Shown here: positions 56,429-64,000 of the stretch, in pieces | How the letters are laid out: every line of letters starts with the position of its first letter | Numbering within the stretch: position 1 is the first letter of the stretch | Assembly: GCF_000720255.1 (NCBI RefSeq) | Contig: NZ_JOJE01000002.1 | Coordinates: 124,001-188,000, forward strand | Reading direction: 5' to 3' | DNA: 64,000 nucleotides | Source of the DNA: Streptomyces griseus subsp. griseus | GTDB taxonomy: Bacteria > Actinomycetota > Actinomycetes > Streptomycetales > Streptomycetaceae | Position numbers and translations under genes: made by a program | Notes under the pieces: generated by a model | What the model saw: only the letters and a program-made list of their open reading frames with translations | Databases searched by the model: none | Told to the model about the DNA's origin: nothing

Positions 56429-56444
56429 TCGAATGCTCATTCGA
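56429..56444. promoter_or_regulatory. LexA-like palindrome TCGAATGCTCATTCGA
   Basis: Perfect 16-bp palindrome with 7-bp arms. It agrees with the actinobacterial SOS box TCGAAC-N4-GTTCGA at 10 of 12 positions. It lies 200 bp upstream of the hydrolase gene. The remaining part of 56228-56836 shows no credible gene. Confidence 0.4.
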
Positions 56445-56611
56445 GAACTGCACTCTCCGCTCACAACACCGCTCGTTCGAGTGACCACCCGCAAGGAATG
56501 ATCGGCGCTGGCGAGGGGAGATCTTCAACGGGAGGCGGACCGCTCGGGGAAAACGGTCCGACGGGAATGACCCTGAGAGCTCGGGGCTCCGGGTCATGAC
56601 AGGGGAGGACA

Positions 56612-56639
56612 GGCCCCGGTGCTCAACGGCACCGGGGCC
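56612..56639. terminator. Hairpin downstream of dmdR1
   Basis: GGCCCCGGTGC pairs perfectly with GCACCGGGGCC, 11 bp, TCAACG loop, about 200 nt after the dmdR1 stop. No U-tract. Confidence 0.55.
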
Positions 56640-56797
56640 CTCCACATGATCACGGCACATCCGCCCGGCCCCCCTAGGTCATATGCCTCAGCGACAACCC
56701 TCGCACGCGAACCGTCGAAGCGCTGCGATTCGACACAGGGAATCTTGGATTCGACCGGATCGACGGGACGCCACAACTGCCCCCGCCGCCCCGAGAG

Positions 56798-57562
56798 TTG
56801 CCCAGCCAGAGCTCAGCGCCGTGCGTCAGCCCCTACTCAGCGCTTGGCGACGAACACATGGGAAGCGACGTCCGCCTCCAGCTCGGCCGCCTCACCACCG
56901 CTGCCCACCAGCACCCCGCCCGCCGACTCCGTCACGCTCACCACCGAACCCGGCTGCACACCCGCCCTACGCAGCGTGTACATCAGCTGCGCGTCCGTCT
57001 GGATCGGCTCGCCGATACGGCGGACGACCACCGTCTTGCCGTCCGTGCCCGGGTCGAGGTCGGCCAGCGACACCATGCCCTCGTCCAGGAAGGGAACGGC
57101 ACCGTCCTTCTCGCCGAGCTCCTCCAGACCGGGGATCGGGTTGCCGTACGGCGACTCCGTCGGGTGGCGCAGCAGCTCCAGCACACGCCGCTCCACCGCC
57201 TCGCTCATCACGTGCTCCCAGCGACACGCCTCGGCGTGCACCTGCTCCCACTCCAGGCCGATCACGTCGACCAGCAGGCACTCGGCGAGGCGGTGCTTGC
57301 GCATGACACGCGTGGCCAGACGACGCCCCTCGTCCGTCAGCTCCAGATGGCGGTCACTGGCCACGGACACCAGCCCGTCGCGCTCCATCCGCGCCACCGT
57401 CTGGCTGACCGTCGGCCCGCTCTGGTCGAGGCGTTCGGCGATCCGGGCGCGCATGGGGACCACACCTTCCTCCTCCAGCTCGAGGATGGTGCGGAGATAC
57501 ATCTCCGTGGTGTCGATCAGTCCGGACATACGTGCCCCTCGATTAGCTCTGCCGAAGGCTGA
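56798..57562 (+). other. Antiparallel ORF over dmdR1 (Adm-like)
   Basis: A 254-codon frame runs on the + strand over nearly the whole regulator gene. In S. coelicolor an antiparallel gene, adm, was reported to overlap dmdR1 and to affect siderophore and antibiotic production. This frame could be its homologue, but high-GC genes routinely give long antisense frames, and its His/Arg/Leu-rich content is typical of such shadows. Confidence 0.3.
56837..57529 (-). CDS. dmdR1: Iron-dependent repressor DmdR1 (DtxR/IdeR family)
   Basis: 230 aa, the canonical length. Winged HTH MYLRTILELEEEGVVPMRARIAERLDQSG (10-38) then SQTVARMERDGL; metal-binding and dimerisation residues in RKHRLAECLLVDVIGLEWEQVHAEACRWEHVMSEAVE (77-113); C-terminal SH3-like domain from about 150. 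It represses siderophore genes when loaded with iron. ATG 57529. Confidence 0.88.
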   Translation of the reverse strand: MSGLIDTTEMYLRTILELEEEGVVPMRARIAERLDQSGPTVSQTVARMERDGLVSVASDRHLELTDEGRRLATRVMRKHRLAECLLVDVIGLEWEQVHAEACRWEHVMSEAVERRVLELLRHPTESPYGNPIPGLEELGEKDGAVPFLDEGMVSLADLDPGTDGKTVVVRRIGEPIQTDAQLMYTLRRAGVQPGSVVSVTESAGGVLVGSGGEAAELEADVASHVFVAKR

Positions 57563-57727
57563 ACGGCTCTCCGGCGCGTGCGCTGGCCGTGGACTCAATT
57601 CTGACGCATACCACCGACAACCGTGCCGCGCCGATGCAACGAGGCGATTACGTCGCCACCCGCGCGGCGGCGGGAGAAGTGCGCCGACGGGGCGGGCCTC
57701 GTCGGCCACGGCGCGCGTGGCGTCGTA

Positions 57728-57753
57728 TTGACACCGCAGTGGTCCAGACCGCA
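57728..57753 (+). promoter_or_regulatory. DasR operator (dre) and -35 box
   Basis: AGTGGTCCAGACCGCA (57738-57753) matches the DasR palindrome AGTGGTCTAGACCACT at 13 of 16 positions. A perfect TTGACA (57728-57733) lies just before it, so DasR bound here would block the SIS promoter. GlcN-6-P lifts DasR repression. Confidence 0.65.
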
Positions 57754-57800
57754 CGGTATCCGCGACACGGACACCGTCAGACGGCGAAGGAGCCCCGCGG

Positions 57801-58556
57801 ATGAGCGACAGCAAGCCGGCCGGCCAGTTCTTCGACGCCGCGATCACCCTGCTCCAGCGGGTCCGCGACGAGGAGGCCGAAACCATCGAGGCCGCCGGCA
57901 CGCTCCTCGCCGACACCGTCGCCTCCGGCGGCCGCCTCTTCGCGTTCGGCGCGGGGCACTCCTCCCTCGCCGCCCAGGACGTCGTCTACCGCGCCGGCGG
58001 ACTCGCCCTGATGAACCTGCTCGCCGTACCGGGCACCGTCGGCGTGGATGTCATGCCCGCCACGCTCGGCTCCGCCCTGGAACGGGTGGACGGCCTCGCG
58101 AGCGCGGTCATCGAGTCCTCCCCCGTCCGCCAGGGCGACGCACTCGTGATCATCTCCCTCTCCGGACGCAACGCCCTCCCCGTGGAGATGGCCATGACCG
58201 CCCGCGCCCTCGGCGTGCGGGTCATCGGCGTGACCTCGGTGGCGTACGCCTCGCATACGACGTCCCGGCACGCCTCCGGCACGTACCTGAAGGACCACTG
58301 CGACATCGTGCTCGACTCCAAGATCGCGGTCGGCGACGCGGAACTCACCCTCGACACCGTCCCCGCCCCCTTCGCCCCGGCCTCGACGGTCGTCACCTCC
58401 GCCCTCCTCCAGGCCGTCGTCGCCACCGCGGCCGCCACCCTCGCCGACCGCGACATCGAACCCCCACTGCTGCGCTCGGGCAACGTCGACGGCGGCCACG
58501 ACTGGAACAGCCGGATCATGGAGCAGTACCGGGACCGGATCTTCTACCGGCACTGA
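57801..58556 (+). CDS. SIS-domain sugar-phosphate isomerase-like protein
   Basis: 251 aa: the SIS pattern FAFGAGHSSLAAQDVVYRAGG near 48 and VIISLSGRNALPVEMAMTARALGVRVIGVTS near 115. It binds or converts a phosphosugar. The dre site suggests it acts in aminosugar (chitin/GlcNAc) use. ATG 57801. Confidence 0.9.
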   Translation: MSDSKPAGQFFDAAITLLQRVRDEEAETIEAAGTLLADTVASGGRLFAFGAGHSSLAAQDVVYRAGGLALMNLLAVPGTVGVDVMPATLGSALERVDGLASAVIESSPVRQGDALVIISLSGRNALPVEMAMTARALGVRVIGVTSVAYASHTTSRHASGTYLKDHCDIVLDSKIAVGDAELTLDTVPAPFAPASTVVTSALLQAVVATAAATLADRDIEPPLLRSGNVDGGHDWNSRIMEQYRDRIFYRH

Positions 58557-58589
58557 GACCGCCACCGGCACAGCCGCGATGCGGCCTGC

Positions 58590-60056
58590 TCAGTCCTTCC
58601 GCTCACCCACCGACGCCGCCAGATCCAGCGCCATCGCGATACGTACGGCGACGTCCTCGGCGTAGGTCGCGTCGGAGCGCTCGAACGCGGAGCGGCCCGA
58701 GGCACGCAGGAACGTCACCACGCCCAGGGTCCGGCCCCGGCTGCGCAGCACCGCGCACAGCGCGTGCACCGTGTCCGACGGCCACTGCCGGACCCGGGCC
58801 CACTCACTCGCCTGCTCGGCCGGTACGGCACCGACGCCGGCCCGGACCGACCCGGACCGCGCCACGCACTGCAGCGCCGGATGACCCTCGGCATAGCGGA
58901 CGGGCAGCCCCGCCTGACCGGTCAGCACACTCGGTCCGGGCGCACCGGAGGGCGTCGCCGCGGCCCGTACCAGCCGCACCGGTCCCACGGTGTCCGCGTC
59001 GGCCACCGACCCGCCCGACACCCGGTCGACGAGGGCGTGGTCGGCGAAGCCGGCGAGCGCGAAGTCCAGGTGGACGACGGCCGCCTCCGCCGGGTCCTCG
59101 CACTCCGCGGCCGCCCGCGCCGCACGGTGCAGCTGCTTGGCGCGGAAACGCAGCAGCGCCGCCTCCTGCTCGCCCTGCTTGGTCTCGGTGACGTCCTGGA
59201 ACAGCCAGCCCACCCCGAGCGGAACCGGTTCCTCGGCGAGCGGCGAGGCCAGCCGCAGGAAGCCGCTGCGCCAGCACCGCCGCTTCTCGCCCTCGGGCGT
59301 CCGCACGCTCACCCAGATCTCCGCCGGCGCGGGCGGCGCGCCCTCGGCCAGCACATGGGTGAGGGCGCTCTCCAGCTCCTCGACGCCCTGCGTCAGCAGA
59401 TCCCCGAGCGGCCGTCCCAGCACGGACGTACGGCCGATGCCCAGGGCTCGGGCGGCGTGCGCGTTGACCACGGCGGGCCGCAGGTCCGCGTCGACGAGGA
59501 CGACACCCCAGCTCGCGTCCTCGAACAAGGCCTCGCTCAGCGCGATGGACCGCTCCAGGTCGATCTGCGCGTGCACCTCGCTGAAGGCGCAGTACACGCC
59601 GGCGGGCTTCCCGTCGGGGCCGCGTACGGCCGCGGACTGGGTCCGCACCAGGACGCGCCCGCCCTCCTTGGTCAGCAGCGCGAACTCGTACACCTGTCTG
59701 CCGGGCGCGTGCATGGTGGACATCAGCCGCCCCTCGACGTCCTCGGCGTCCGCGCTGCGCACGGCCCAGCCGGCGAAACCGTGCCGGCCCACGGCCTCGG
59801 CCGCGCTCCAGCCGAGGATCCGTTCCGCCTCGCGGTTCCAGTGCGTCACCACGCCGTCGGCGTCGAAGGCGCACAGCGCCGCGTCCATGCCGTCGAGCAG
59901 CGCGGCGAGCAGATCCGAGCCGTCCCGCTCATGCTGGTCGGGCGGCTCGGACCGCCCCGGCTGCTCGGACCCGGTCCGCTCCGACCCGGTCTGCCCGGGC
60001 TCGGGCTCGTCCGGCCCCAGCTCGTCGGTGGTCCCACTACGTCGGGAAGCACTCAC
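58590..60056 (-). CDS. PAS-domain signalling protein
   Basis: 488 aa from GTG 60056 (GTG/ATG at 60107 is an upstream alternative). PAS near 50-155 (AALCAFDADGVVTHWNREAERILGW), a second PAS near 180-285, then a GAF-like domain to the end (ALCAVLRSRGRTLGVVTFLRASG). No kinase, phosphatase or cyclase output domain is present, so it may act through a partner. Cytosolic. Confidence 0.82.
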   Translation of the reverse strand: MSASRRSGTTDELGPDEPEPGQTGSERTGSEQPGRSEPPDQHERDGSDLLAALLDGMDAALCAFDADGVVTHWNREAERILGWSAAEAVGRHGFAGWAVRSADAEDVEGRLMSTMHAPGRQVYEFALLTKEGGRVLVRTQSAAVRGPDGKPAGVYCAFSEVHAQIDLERSIALSEALFEDASWGVVLVDADLRPAVVNAHAARALGIGRTSVLGRPLGDLLTQGVEELESALTHVLAEGAPPAPAEIWVSVRTPEGEKRRCWRSGFLRLASPLAEEPVPLGVGWLFQDVTETKQGEQEAALLRFRAKQLHRAARAAAECEDPAEAAVVHLDFALAGFADHALVDRVSGGSVADADTVGPVRLVRAAATPSGAPGPSVLTGQAGLPVRYAEGHPALQCVARSGSVRAGVGAVPAEQASEWARVRQWPSDTVHALCAVLRSRGRTLGVVTFLRASGRSAFERSDATYAEDVAVRIAMALDLAASVGERKD

Positions 60057-60185
60057 CTGGACCCCCTGCAGGCTGCGTCCGCACGCACGACGCGTCGGTT
60101 CGCTCACTCACCTTCATTCAACTGGAACGTGACGCAGCACACATCAGATTCCCGCAAGATTGCAGGAATCGTTGTACGCCGAAAT

Positions 60186-60629
60186 TCACCCCGCCAGCCG
60201 CAACGTCAGCCACACGTCCGTCTCCCCGTCGAGCACATACCGCTCGACCTCGGCAAACCCACGCGCCTCAGCAAACCGGACGCCCTCCTCGTTCTCGGCC
60301 AGCACGACCGTCTCGATCACGCCTGCCCCCTGCACGCGCGCGTAATCGACCCCCCGCTCGTACAACGCGGCCCCGAACCCCCGCCGCCGGGATTCCGGCA
60401 GTACGCGCGCGATGACCGTCGCCACCGCCTCCTCACCCTCCGGCGGCCGCACTGTCGAACAACCGACGAGCACATCGCCGACGTAGGCGTTCTCCAGGCG
60501 ATAACGCCCGGCCCGCTCCCGCACCTCGTCGAGGGACATCGCCGCAGGGGGCACGATCACGTTGTGCACATGCCGCCACTGCTCCAGCATCCGCTCGCCG
60601 GCCACCGGTTCGATACGAAGATCAGTCAC
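60186..60629 (-). CDS. GNAT acetyltransferase
   Basis: 147 aa: acetyl-CoA loop VIARVLPESRRRGFGAALYERGVDYAR near 72 and LAENEEGVRFAEARGFAEVERYV near 110. Substrate unknown. Its start lies about 30 bp from the IscB remnant. Confidence 0.88.
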   Translation of the reverse strand: MTDLRIEPVAGERMLEQWRHVHNVIVPPAAMSLDEVRERAGRYRLENAYVGDVLVGCSTVRPPEGEEAVATVIARVLPESRRRGFGAALYERGVDYARVQGAGVIETVVLAENEEGVRFAEARGFAEVERYVLDGETDVWLTLRLAG

Positions 60630-60657
60630 GGCACCAGCGAACGGCAGACGTGATCAA

Positions 60658-61263
60658 TCAGTCAACACCCACACAAGGATCCTCCAGCAGATCAAGACAC
60701 CGCTCGACGACGCCGCAGCCATGAACACAATTCGCTCGCGGCTCGCAGACGCACTGAGCGCCCTTGGCAGACCCGTGCATACCTGGTCCGGCAGACTCAC
60801 CACGGGAAATCGCAGCGCAATGGGGCTCGAGAAGACCCATACCCTGGATGCCCTGGCCGTGGGACCTCTTGACCACGAGAGCGGCGGCAGGATCGTACGG
60901 TTCCCCGTACAAGTCCTCGTCGCCAAGGCTGCCGGGCGCGGCTCATACGCCCGAACGACCCCGGACCGGTACGGCTTCCCCCGGTTGCGGCGGGCCCGCA
61001 CCAAACAGCACTTCGGCTACATCACGGGAGATCTTGTGCGTGCCCTCATACCCACGGGCAAGTGGGCGGGGACGTGGACCGGCCGTATTTCAGTGCGCGC
61101 GCGGGGACAGCACAGCCTCACGACACCATCAGGCCGGTTCAACGTCTCGTACTGGAACCTGAAGCTCCTGCAGCGGGGCGACGGATATGGATACGGGGTC
61201 CGGGCCGAATCAGGAGCCGCCATCGCGAAAAAGCGGTTGAACCTGGGCCAGCCGTCTTCCTAG
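60658..61263 (+). pseudogene. C-terminal remnant of IscB RNA-guided nuclease
   Basis: The frame has about 195 residues of IscB similarity: QIKTPLDDAAAMN, then the RuvC-III motif LEKTHTLDALAVG (catalytic His and Asp), VLVAKAAGRGSYARTTPDRYGFPR, FGYITGDLVRALIPTGKWAGTWTGRI and LLQRGDGYGYGVR. The N-terminal PLMP, RuvC I/II and HNH parts and the omega-RNA region upstream are absent: the similarity begins near 60680, right beside the acetyltransferase start. The first internal ATG is 60721. A/T-rich codons suggest foreign origin. No IS200/605 transposase is nearby. Confidence 0.8.
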
Positions 61264-61344
61264 GCTGTGGAGCAAGCAGAGAGGAGGTGGTTCGGAACAT
61301 GTATGAACACCGGACGGCTGAGGTGGCTGCGGGCTAGCGGCCCA

Positions 61345-61363
61345 CACCACACACTGTGCGGTG
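61345..61363 (+). other. Hairpin after the IscB remnant
   Basis: CACCACAC-ACT-GTGCGGTG, 7 pairs plus one mismatch. It might be a relic of the element's right end or a terminator. Confidence 0.3.
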
Positions 61364-61417
61364 CCGGAGGAGCGCGTGAGGAACGCGTGTCGCCGGCCCA
61401 ATTTCAAGCAGTCACCC

Positions 61418-61478
61418 GACCCGCGGGCTGCCGGTACGTCCGGCCGGCCTCTCCTTGGAGAGACCCAGCCCGCGGGTC
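61418..61478. repeat. Nested inverted repeat between IscB remnant and citrate synthase
   Basis: GACCCGCGGGCTG (61418-61430) and CAGCCCGCGGGTC (61466-61478) are perfect 13-bp arms. Between them CTCTCC-TT-GGAGAG forms a second hairpin. It lies 20 bp from the citrate synthase stop and is probably its terminator. Confidence 0.6.
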
Positions 61479-61497
61479 GTCTGCGTTTTCGCGCTGG

Positions 61498-62598
61498 TCA
61501 GCCGTTGATGTCCGCGTAGCCCTCGATCTGGCGCGGGTCGCGGGGGCCCGGGCCGATGTAGCGGGCCGAGGGGCGGACGAGGCGGCCGGTGCGCTTCTGT
61601 TCGAGGATGTGGGCGGACCAGCCTGCCGTGCGGGCGCAGGTGAACATCGAGGTGAACATGTGGGCGGGGACCTCGGCGAAGTCGAGGATGATGGCCGCCC
61701 AGAACTCGACGTTGGTCGCGAGGACGCGGTCCGGGCGACGGTTGTGGAGTTCCTCCAGGGCCGCCTTCTCGAGGGCTTCGGCGATCTCGAAGCGCGGTGC
61801 GCCGAGTTCGCGGGCGGTGCGGCGCAGGACGCGGGCGCGGGGGTCCTCGGCGCGGTAGACGCGGTGGCCGAAGCCCATGAGGCGTTCGCCGCGGTCGAGG
61901 GCGCTCTTGACGTAGGCCTCGGCGTCGCCGGTCCGTTCGATCTCCTCGATCATGCCGAGGACGCGGGAGGGCGCTCCGCCGTGCAGGGGGCCGGACATGG
62001 CTCCTACGGCGCCCGAGAGCGCGGCGGCGACGTCGGCGCCGGTGGAGGCGATGACGCGGGCGGTGAAGGTGGAGGCGTTCATGCCGTGCTCGGCGGCGCT
62101 CGTCCAGTAGGCGTCGACGGCCTTGACGTGCTTGGGGTCGGGTTCCCCGCGCCAGCGGATCATGAAGCGTTCGACGACGGAGTGGGCCTTGTCGATCTCG
62201 CGCTGCGGGACCATGGGCCGGCCCTGGCCGCGGGCGGACTGGGCGACGTAGGAGAGGGCCATGACGGCGGCGCGGGCGAGGTCCTCGCGGGCCTGTTCGG
62301 CGTCGATGTCGAGGAGGGGTTCGAGGCCCCAGACGGGGGCGAGCATGGCGAGTGCCGACTGGACGTCGACGCGGATGTCGCCGGAGTGCACCGGGATGGG
62401 GAAGGGCTCGGCGGGCGGCAGACCGGGATTGAAGGCGCCGTCGACGAGCAGGCCCCACACGTTTCCGAAGGAGACGTGGCCGACCAGGTCCTCGATGTCG
62501 ACGCCCCGGTACCGGAGTGCGCCGCCCTCCTTGTCCGGTTCGGCGATCTCCGTCTCGAACGCGACGACTCCTTCGAGTCCGGGTACGAAGTCGGACAT
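61498..62598 (-). CDS. Citrate synthase family protein
   Basis: 366 aa. Catalytic blocks GPLHGGAP near 204 (His), MGFGHRVYR near 246 (His) and [17 protein letters not shown] near 295. It condenses acetyl-CoA (or propionyl-CoA) with oxaloacetate. GAGGAG lies 8 bases before ATG 62598. It is divergent from pdxH with a shared region holding GGCACT/AGTGCC repeats. Confidence 0.92.
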   Translation of the reverse strand: MSDFVPGLEGVVAFETEIAEPDKEGGALRYRGVDIEDLVGHVSFGNVWGLLVDGAFNPGLPPAEPFPIPVHSGDIRVDVQSALAMLAPVWGLEPLLDIDAEQAREDLARAAVMALSYVAQSARGQGRPMVPQREIDKAHSVVERFMIRWRGEPDPKHVKAVDAYWTSAAEHGMNASTFTARVIASTGADVAAALSGAVGAMSGPLHGGAPSRVLGMIEEIERTGDAEAYVKSALDRGERLMGFGHRVYRAEDPRARVLRRTARELGAPRFEIAEALEKAALEELHNRRPDRVLATNVEFWAAIILDFAEVPAHMFTSMFTCARTAGWSAHILEQKRTGRLVRPSARYIGPGPRDPRQIEGYADING

Positions 62599-62733
62599 CA
62601 GGCGGCTCCTCATGATGTGTGCGACAGATGGCGCCCGGGGGATCCGCGGTCCTGTTCGAGACTCGCGGTCCTGGGCGGTCACCCCAGTGATTCCCCGTGT
62701 GGTCGGCGGTCACCCGACAGGGACGGTGATCGG

Positions 62734-62795
62734 GGTGGCACTGGCACCTTATCTGCGAGTGCCACCTTTGGGGAGTGTTCGCGGCACTGAGTGCC
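62734..62795. promoter_or_regulatory. GGCACT/AGTGCC repeat operators
   Basis: GGTGGCACT (62734-62742) pairs with AGTGCCACC (62758-62766), and GGCACTGAGTGCC (62783-62795) is a perfect 13-bp palindrome of the same half-site. A regulator of the citrate synthase/pdxH divergent promoters probably binds here. Confidence 0.5.
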
Positions 62796-62851
62796 ACGGC
62801 GGGGTGGGAATCGGCGGGGCGCCCGGGGCGCGCATGCGGCAGGATGACCGG

Positions 62852-63544
62852 GTGACCGACCACGACGCCGCCTTCCTCGATGCCGCGGGCGACCGGGCTC
62901 CCGACCCCGCTTCGATGCGCATGCAGTACCGGGCCGAGGGCCTCGCCGAGTCCGAGCTGGCCGCCACTCCGGTGGAGCAGTTCGCGCGGTGGTTCAAGCA
63001 GGCCGCGACGGAGGCGCATCTCTTCGAGCCGAACGCGATGATCGTCTCCACGGCGGACGCGGAGGGGCGGCCCAGTTCTCGTACGGTGCTGTTGAAGCAG
63101 TTCGACGAGCACGGTTTCGTCTTCTACACGAACTACGACTCCCGCAAGGCGCGCGACCTGGCGGAGAACCCGCATGTGTCGCTGCTGTTCCCGTGGCATC
63201 CGATGGCGCGCCAGGTCATCGTGCGGGGCGTGGCGCGGCGCACCGGGCGGGACGAGACGGCGGCCTACTTCCGGACCCGGCCGCACGGTTCTCAGCTGGG
63301 TGCCTGGGCGAGCGCCCAGTCCTCGGTGGTGGGCTCGCGTGCGGATCTGGACGCGTCGTACGCCGAGCTGGAGGCGCGGTATCCGGAGGGTGAGCAGGTG
63401 CCGGTGCCGCCGCACTGGGGTGGTTTCCGGGTGGCGCCGCGGTCGGTGGAGTTCTGGCAGGGGCGTGAGAACCGGCTGCACGACCGGTTGCGGTATGTGG
63501 GGCAGGCGGACGGGAGCTGGCGGGTGGAGCGGCTCAGTCCGTGA
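62852..63544 (+). CDS. pdxH: Pyridoxine/pyridoxamine 5'-phosphate oxidase
   Basis: 230 aa with full PNPOx blocks: [18 protein letters not shown] near 21, [45 protein letters not shown] near 62, ARQVIVRG near 126 and the C-terminal [25 protein letters not shown]. It makes PLP with FMN and O2. GTG 62852 has AGGA 7 bases upstream. Confidence 0.93.
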   Translation: MTDHDAAFLDAAGDRAPDPASMRMQYRAEGLAESELAATPVEQFARWFKQAATEAHLFEPNAMIVSTADAEGRPSSRTVLLKQFDEHGFVFYTNYDSRKARDLAENPHVSLLFPWHPMARQVIVRGVARRTGRDETAAYFRTRPHGSQLGAWASAQSSVVGSRADLDASYAELEARYPEGEQVPVPPHWGGFRVAPRSVEFWQGRENRLHDRLRYVGQADGSWRVERLSP

Positions 63545-63568
63545 GGCCCGCCTGGGGCTGCGGGGTGC

Positions 63569-63947
63569 TCAGACCTTGCCCATGAAGTACGTGGTCTCGT
63601 GCCCGGCGAGGAGTGCCGCGACGCGGGTGCGGAGTTCCTCGCCAGTTCCAGAACTCGAAGCCGAGGTGGGCGAAGGCGAGGCAGTCGTCGCTGTTGAGGC
63701 TGTGGAAGATGTGGTGCTCGGTGTACACGGCGAGGCCCTCGGGTGCGCCCCAGCGGGCTTCGGCGACGGCCTTGTGCCAGTTCGGGCCGGGTGGGTGGGC
63801 GGGGTCGTCGCTGAGGGCCCAGCCCGGTTCGGGTTCGGCGCGCACGATGCCCTCGGCCACGAGCCATTCGACGACGGGCCGGGCGAGGCCGGGTGCGTCC
63901 CGCGGGGCGGCGTCGCGGTCGATGATCGTCTGGAAGGTGTCGCTCAT
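63569..63947 (-). pseudogene. Frameshifted hypothetical gene
   Basis: ATG 63947 (MSDTFQTIIDRDAAP...) reads well to ...LGFEFWNW and then changes to a basic tail. In a second frame EELRTRVAALLAGHETTYFM then GKV and TGA at 63569 continues naturally. The frame changes at 63641 and needs two missing bases (or one extra C). As it stands the frame runs on to 63534. Function unknown; true pseudogene or sequence error. Confidence 0.6.
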
Positions 63948-63948
63948 G

Positions 63949-64000
63949 TCAGCCGAGCGTCTCCTCCAGCAGACCCGCCCATTGCGCGACCACCCGTTGT
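63949..64000 (-). CDS. Partial CDS, C-terminal end
   Basis: Only the last 17 codons are in the window (...QRVVAQWAGLLEETLG, TGA at 63949-63951). Its stop lies one base from the next start, so the two form an operon. Product unknown. Confidence 0.5.
   Translation of the reverse strand, partial: QRVVAQWAGLLEETLG

Noticed and set aside
56594..56836. Possible tRNA or small gene near 56690-56790 (GATTCGA-like words)
   Set aside because: No cloverleaf can be folded and no frame has proper codon bias.
60658..61263. A TnpB remnant
   Set aside because: The order of motifs after HTLDAL and the GDLVRALIPTGKWAGTWTGRI block is that of IscB; TnpB has a zinc finger there.

Overview
The window is high-GC DNA with very strong third-position G/C bias, closely spaced genes, frequent GTG starts and several genes typical of Streptomyces: an AfsK-type PQQ kinase, an Adm-overlapped DmdR1, an NsdA-like TPR regulator, a DasR site and a rifamycin-associated element. 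I read it as a Streptomyces chromosome, mostly core rather than arm. About 65 genes are supported. No rRNA, tRNA or CRISPR array was seen.

Layout. 0-2.2 kb: a 68-aa peptide with three GDIHAT repeats, then argG with a candidate ArgR-type operator and a probably leaderless start. 2.2-6.2 kb: FadD3-like ligase divergent from an Ltp-type thiolase / DUF35 / crotonase operon. 6.2-12.9 kb: a low-GC beta/gamma-crystallin gene, a secreted protein, afsK, a VOC protein, a TetR regulator and an Lrp/LysE pair. 12.9-26 kb: acyl-CoA dehydrogenase + F420 enzyme, second Ltp-type thiolase, expansin-like protein, PNPOx-like protein, acetyltransferase, a frameshifted SUKH-like gene, DUF35/DoxX, a flavin monooxygenase, ADP-forming acyl-CoA synthetase, crotonase and flavin reductase. 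26-31.4 kb: rox (rifampicin monooxygenase) with its RAE, small accessory genes, an MFS pump and a GlxA-type regulator. 31.4-42 kb: alcohol dehydrogenase, acyl-CoA dehydrogenases, SDR, cyclase, amidohydrolase and acyl-CoA ligase. 42-52.7 kb: EF-hand protein, STAS protein, sigma factor with a zinc-finger/MDMPI partner, purU, a substrate-binding lipoprotein, a membrane protein with five TQY[IL]PPV motifs and an NsdA-like regulator. 52.7-64 kb: an ABC exporter between two inverted copies of a 70-bp repeat, alpha/beta-hydrolase, dmdR1, a SIS protein behind a DasR site, a PAS protein, the C-terminal remnant of an IscB RNA-guided nuclease, citrate synthase and pdxH.

The most striking signal is a palindrome, CTGAC-N5-GTCAG, repeated upstream of nearly every acyl-CoA catabolic gene in the window. 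I count seven exact copies and five copies with one mismatch, spread from 3.8 to 40.4 kb at seven promoter regions that serve about twenty genes. The twelfth copy covers the start codon of the only tetR gene in the window. I infer one TetR-controlled regulon, dispersed rather than clustered. Its enzymes (FadD3-like ligase, paired Ltp thiolases with DUF35 partners, paired acyl-CoA dehydrogenases, 17beta-HSD4-like SDR, amidohydrolase, flavin reductase) resemble actinobacterial side-chain and ring degradation of steroid- or terpenoid-like acids. The substrate cannot be read from the sequence.

Two genes (SUKH-like at 18.5 kb, hypothetical at 63.6 kb) carry frameshifts that may be real or sequencing errors.
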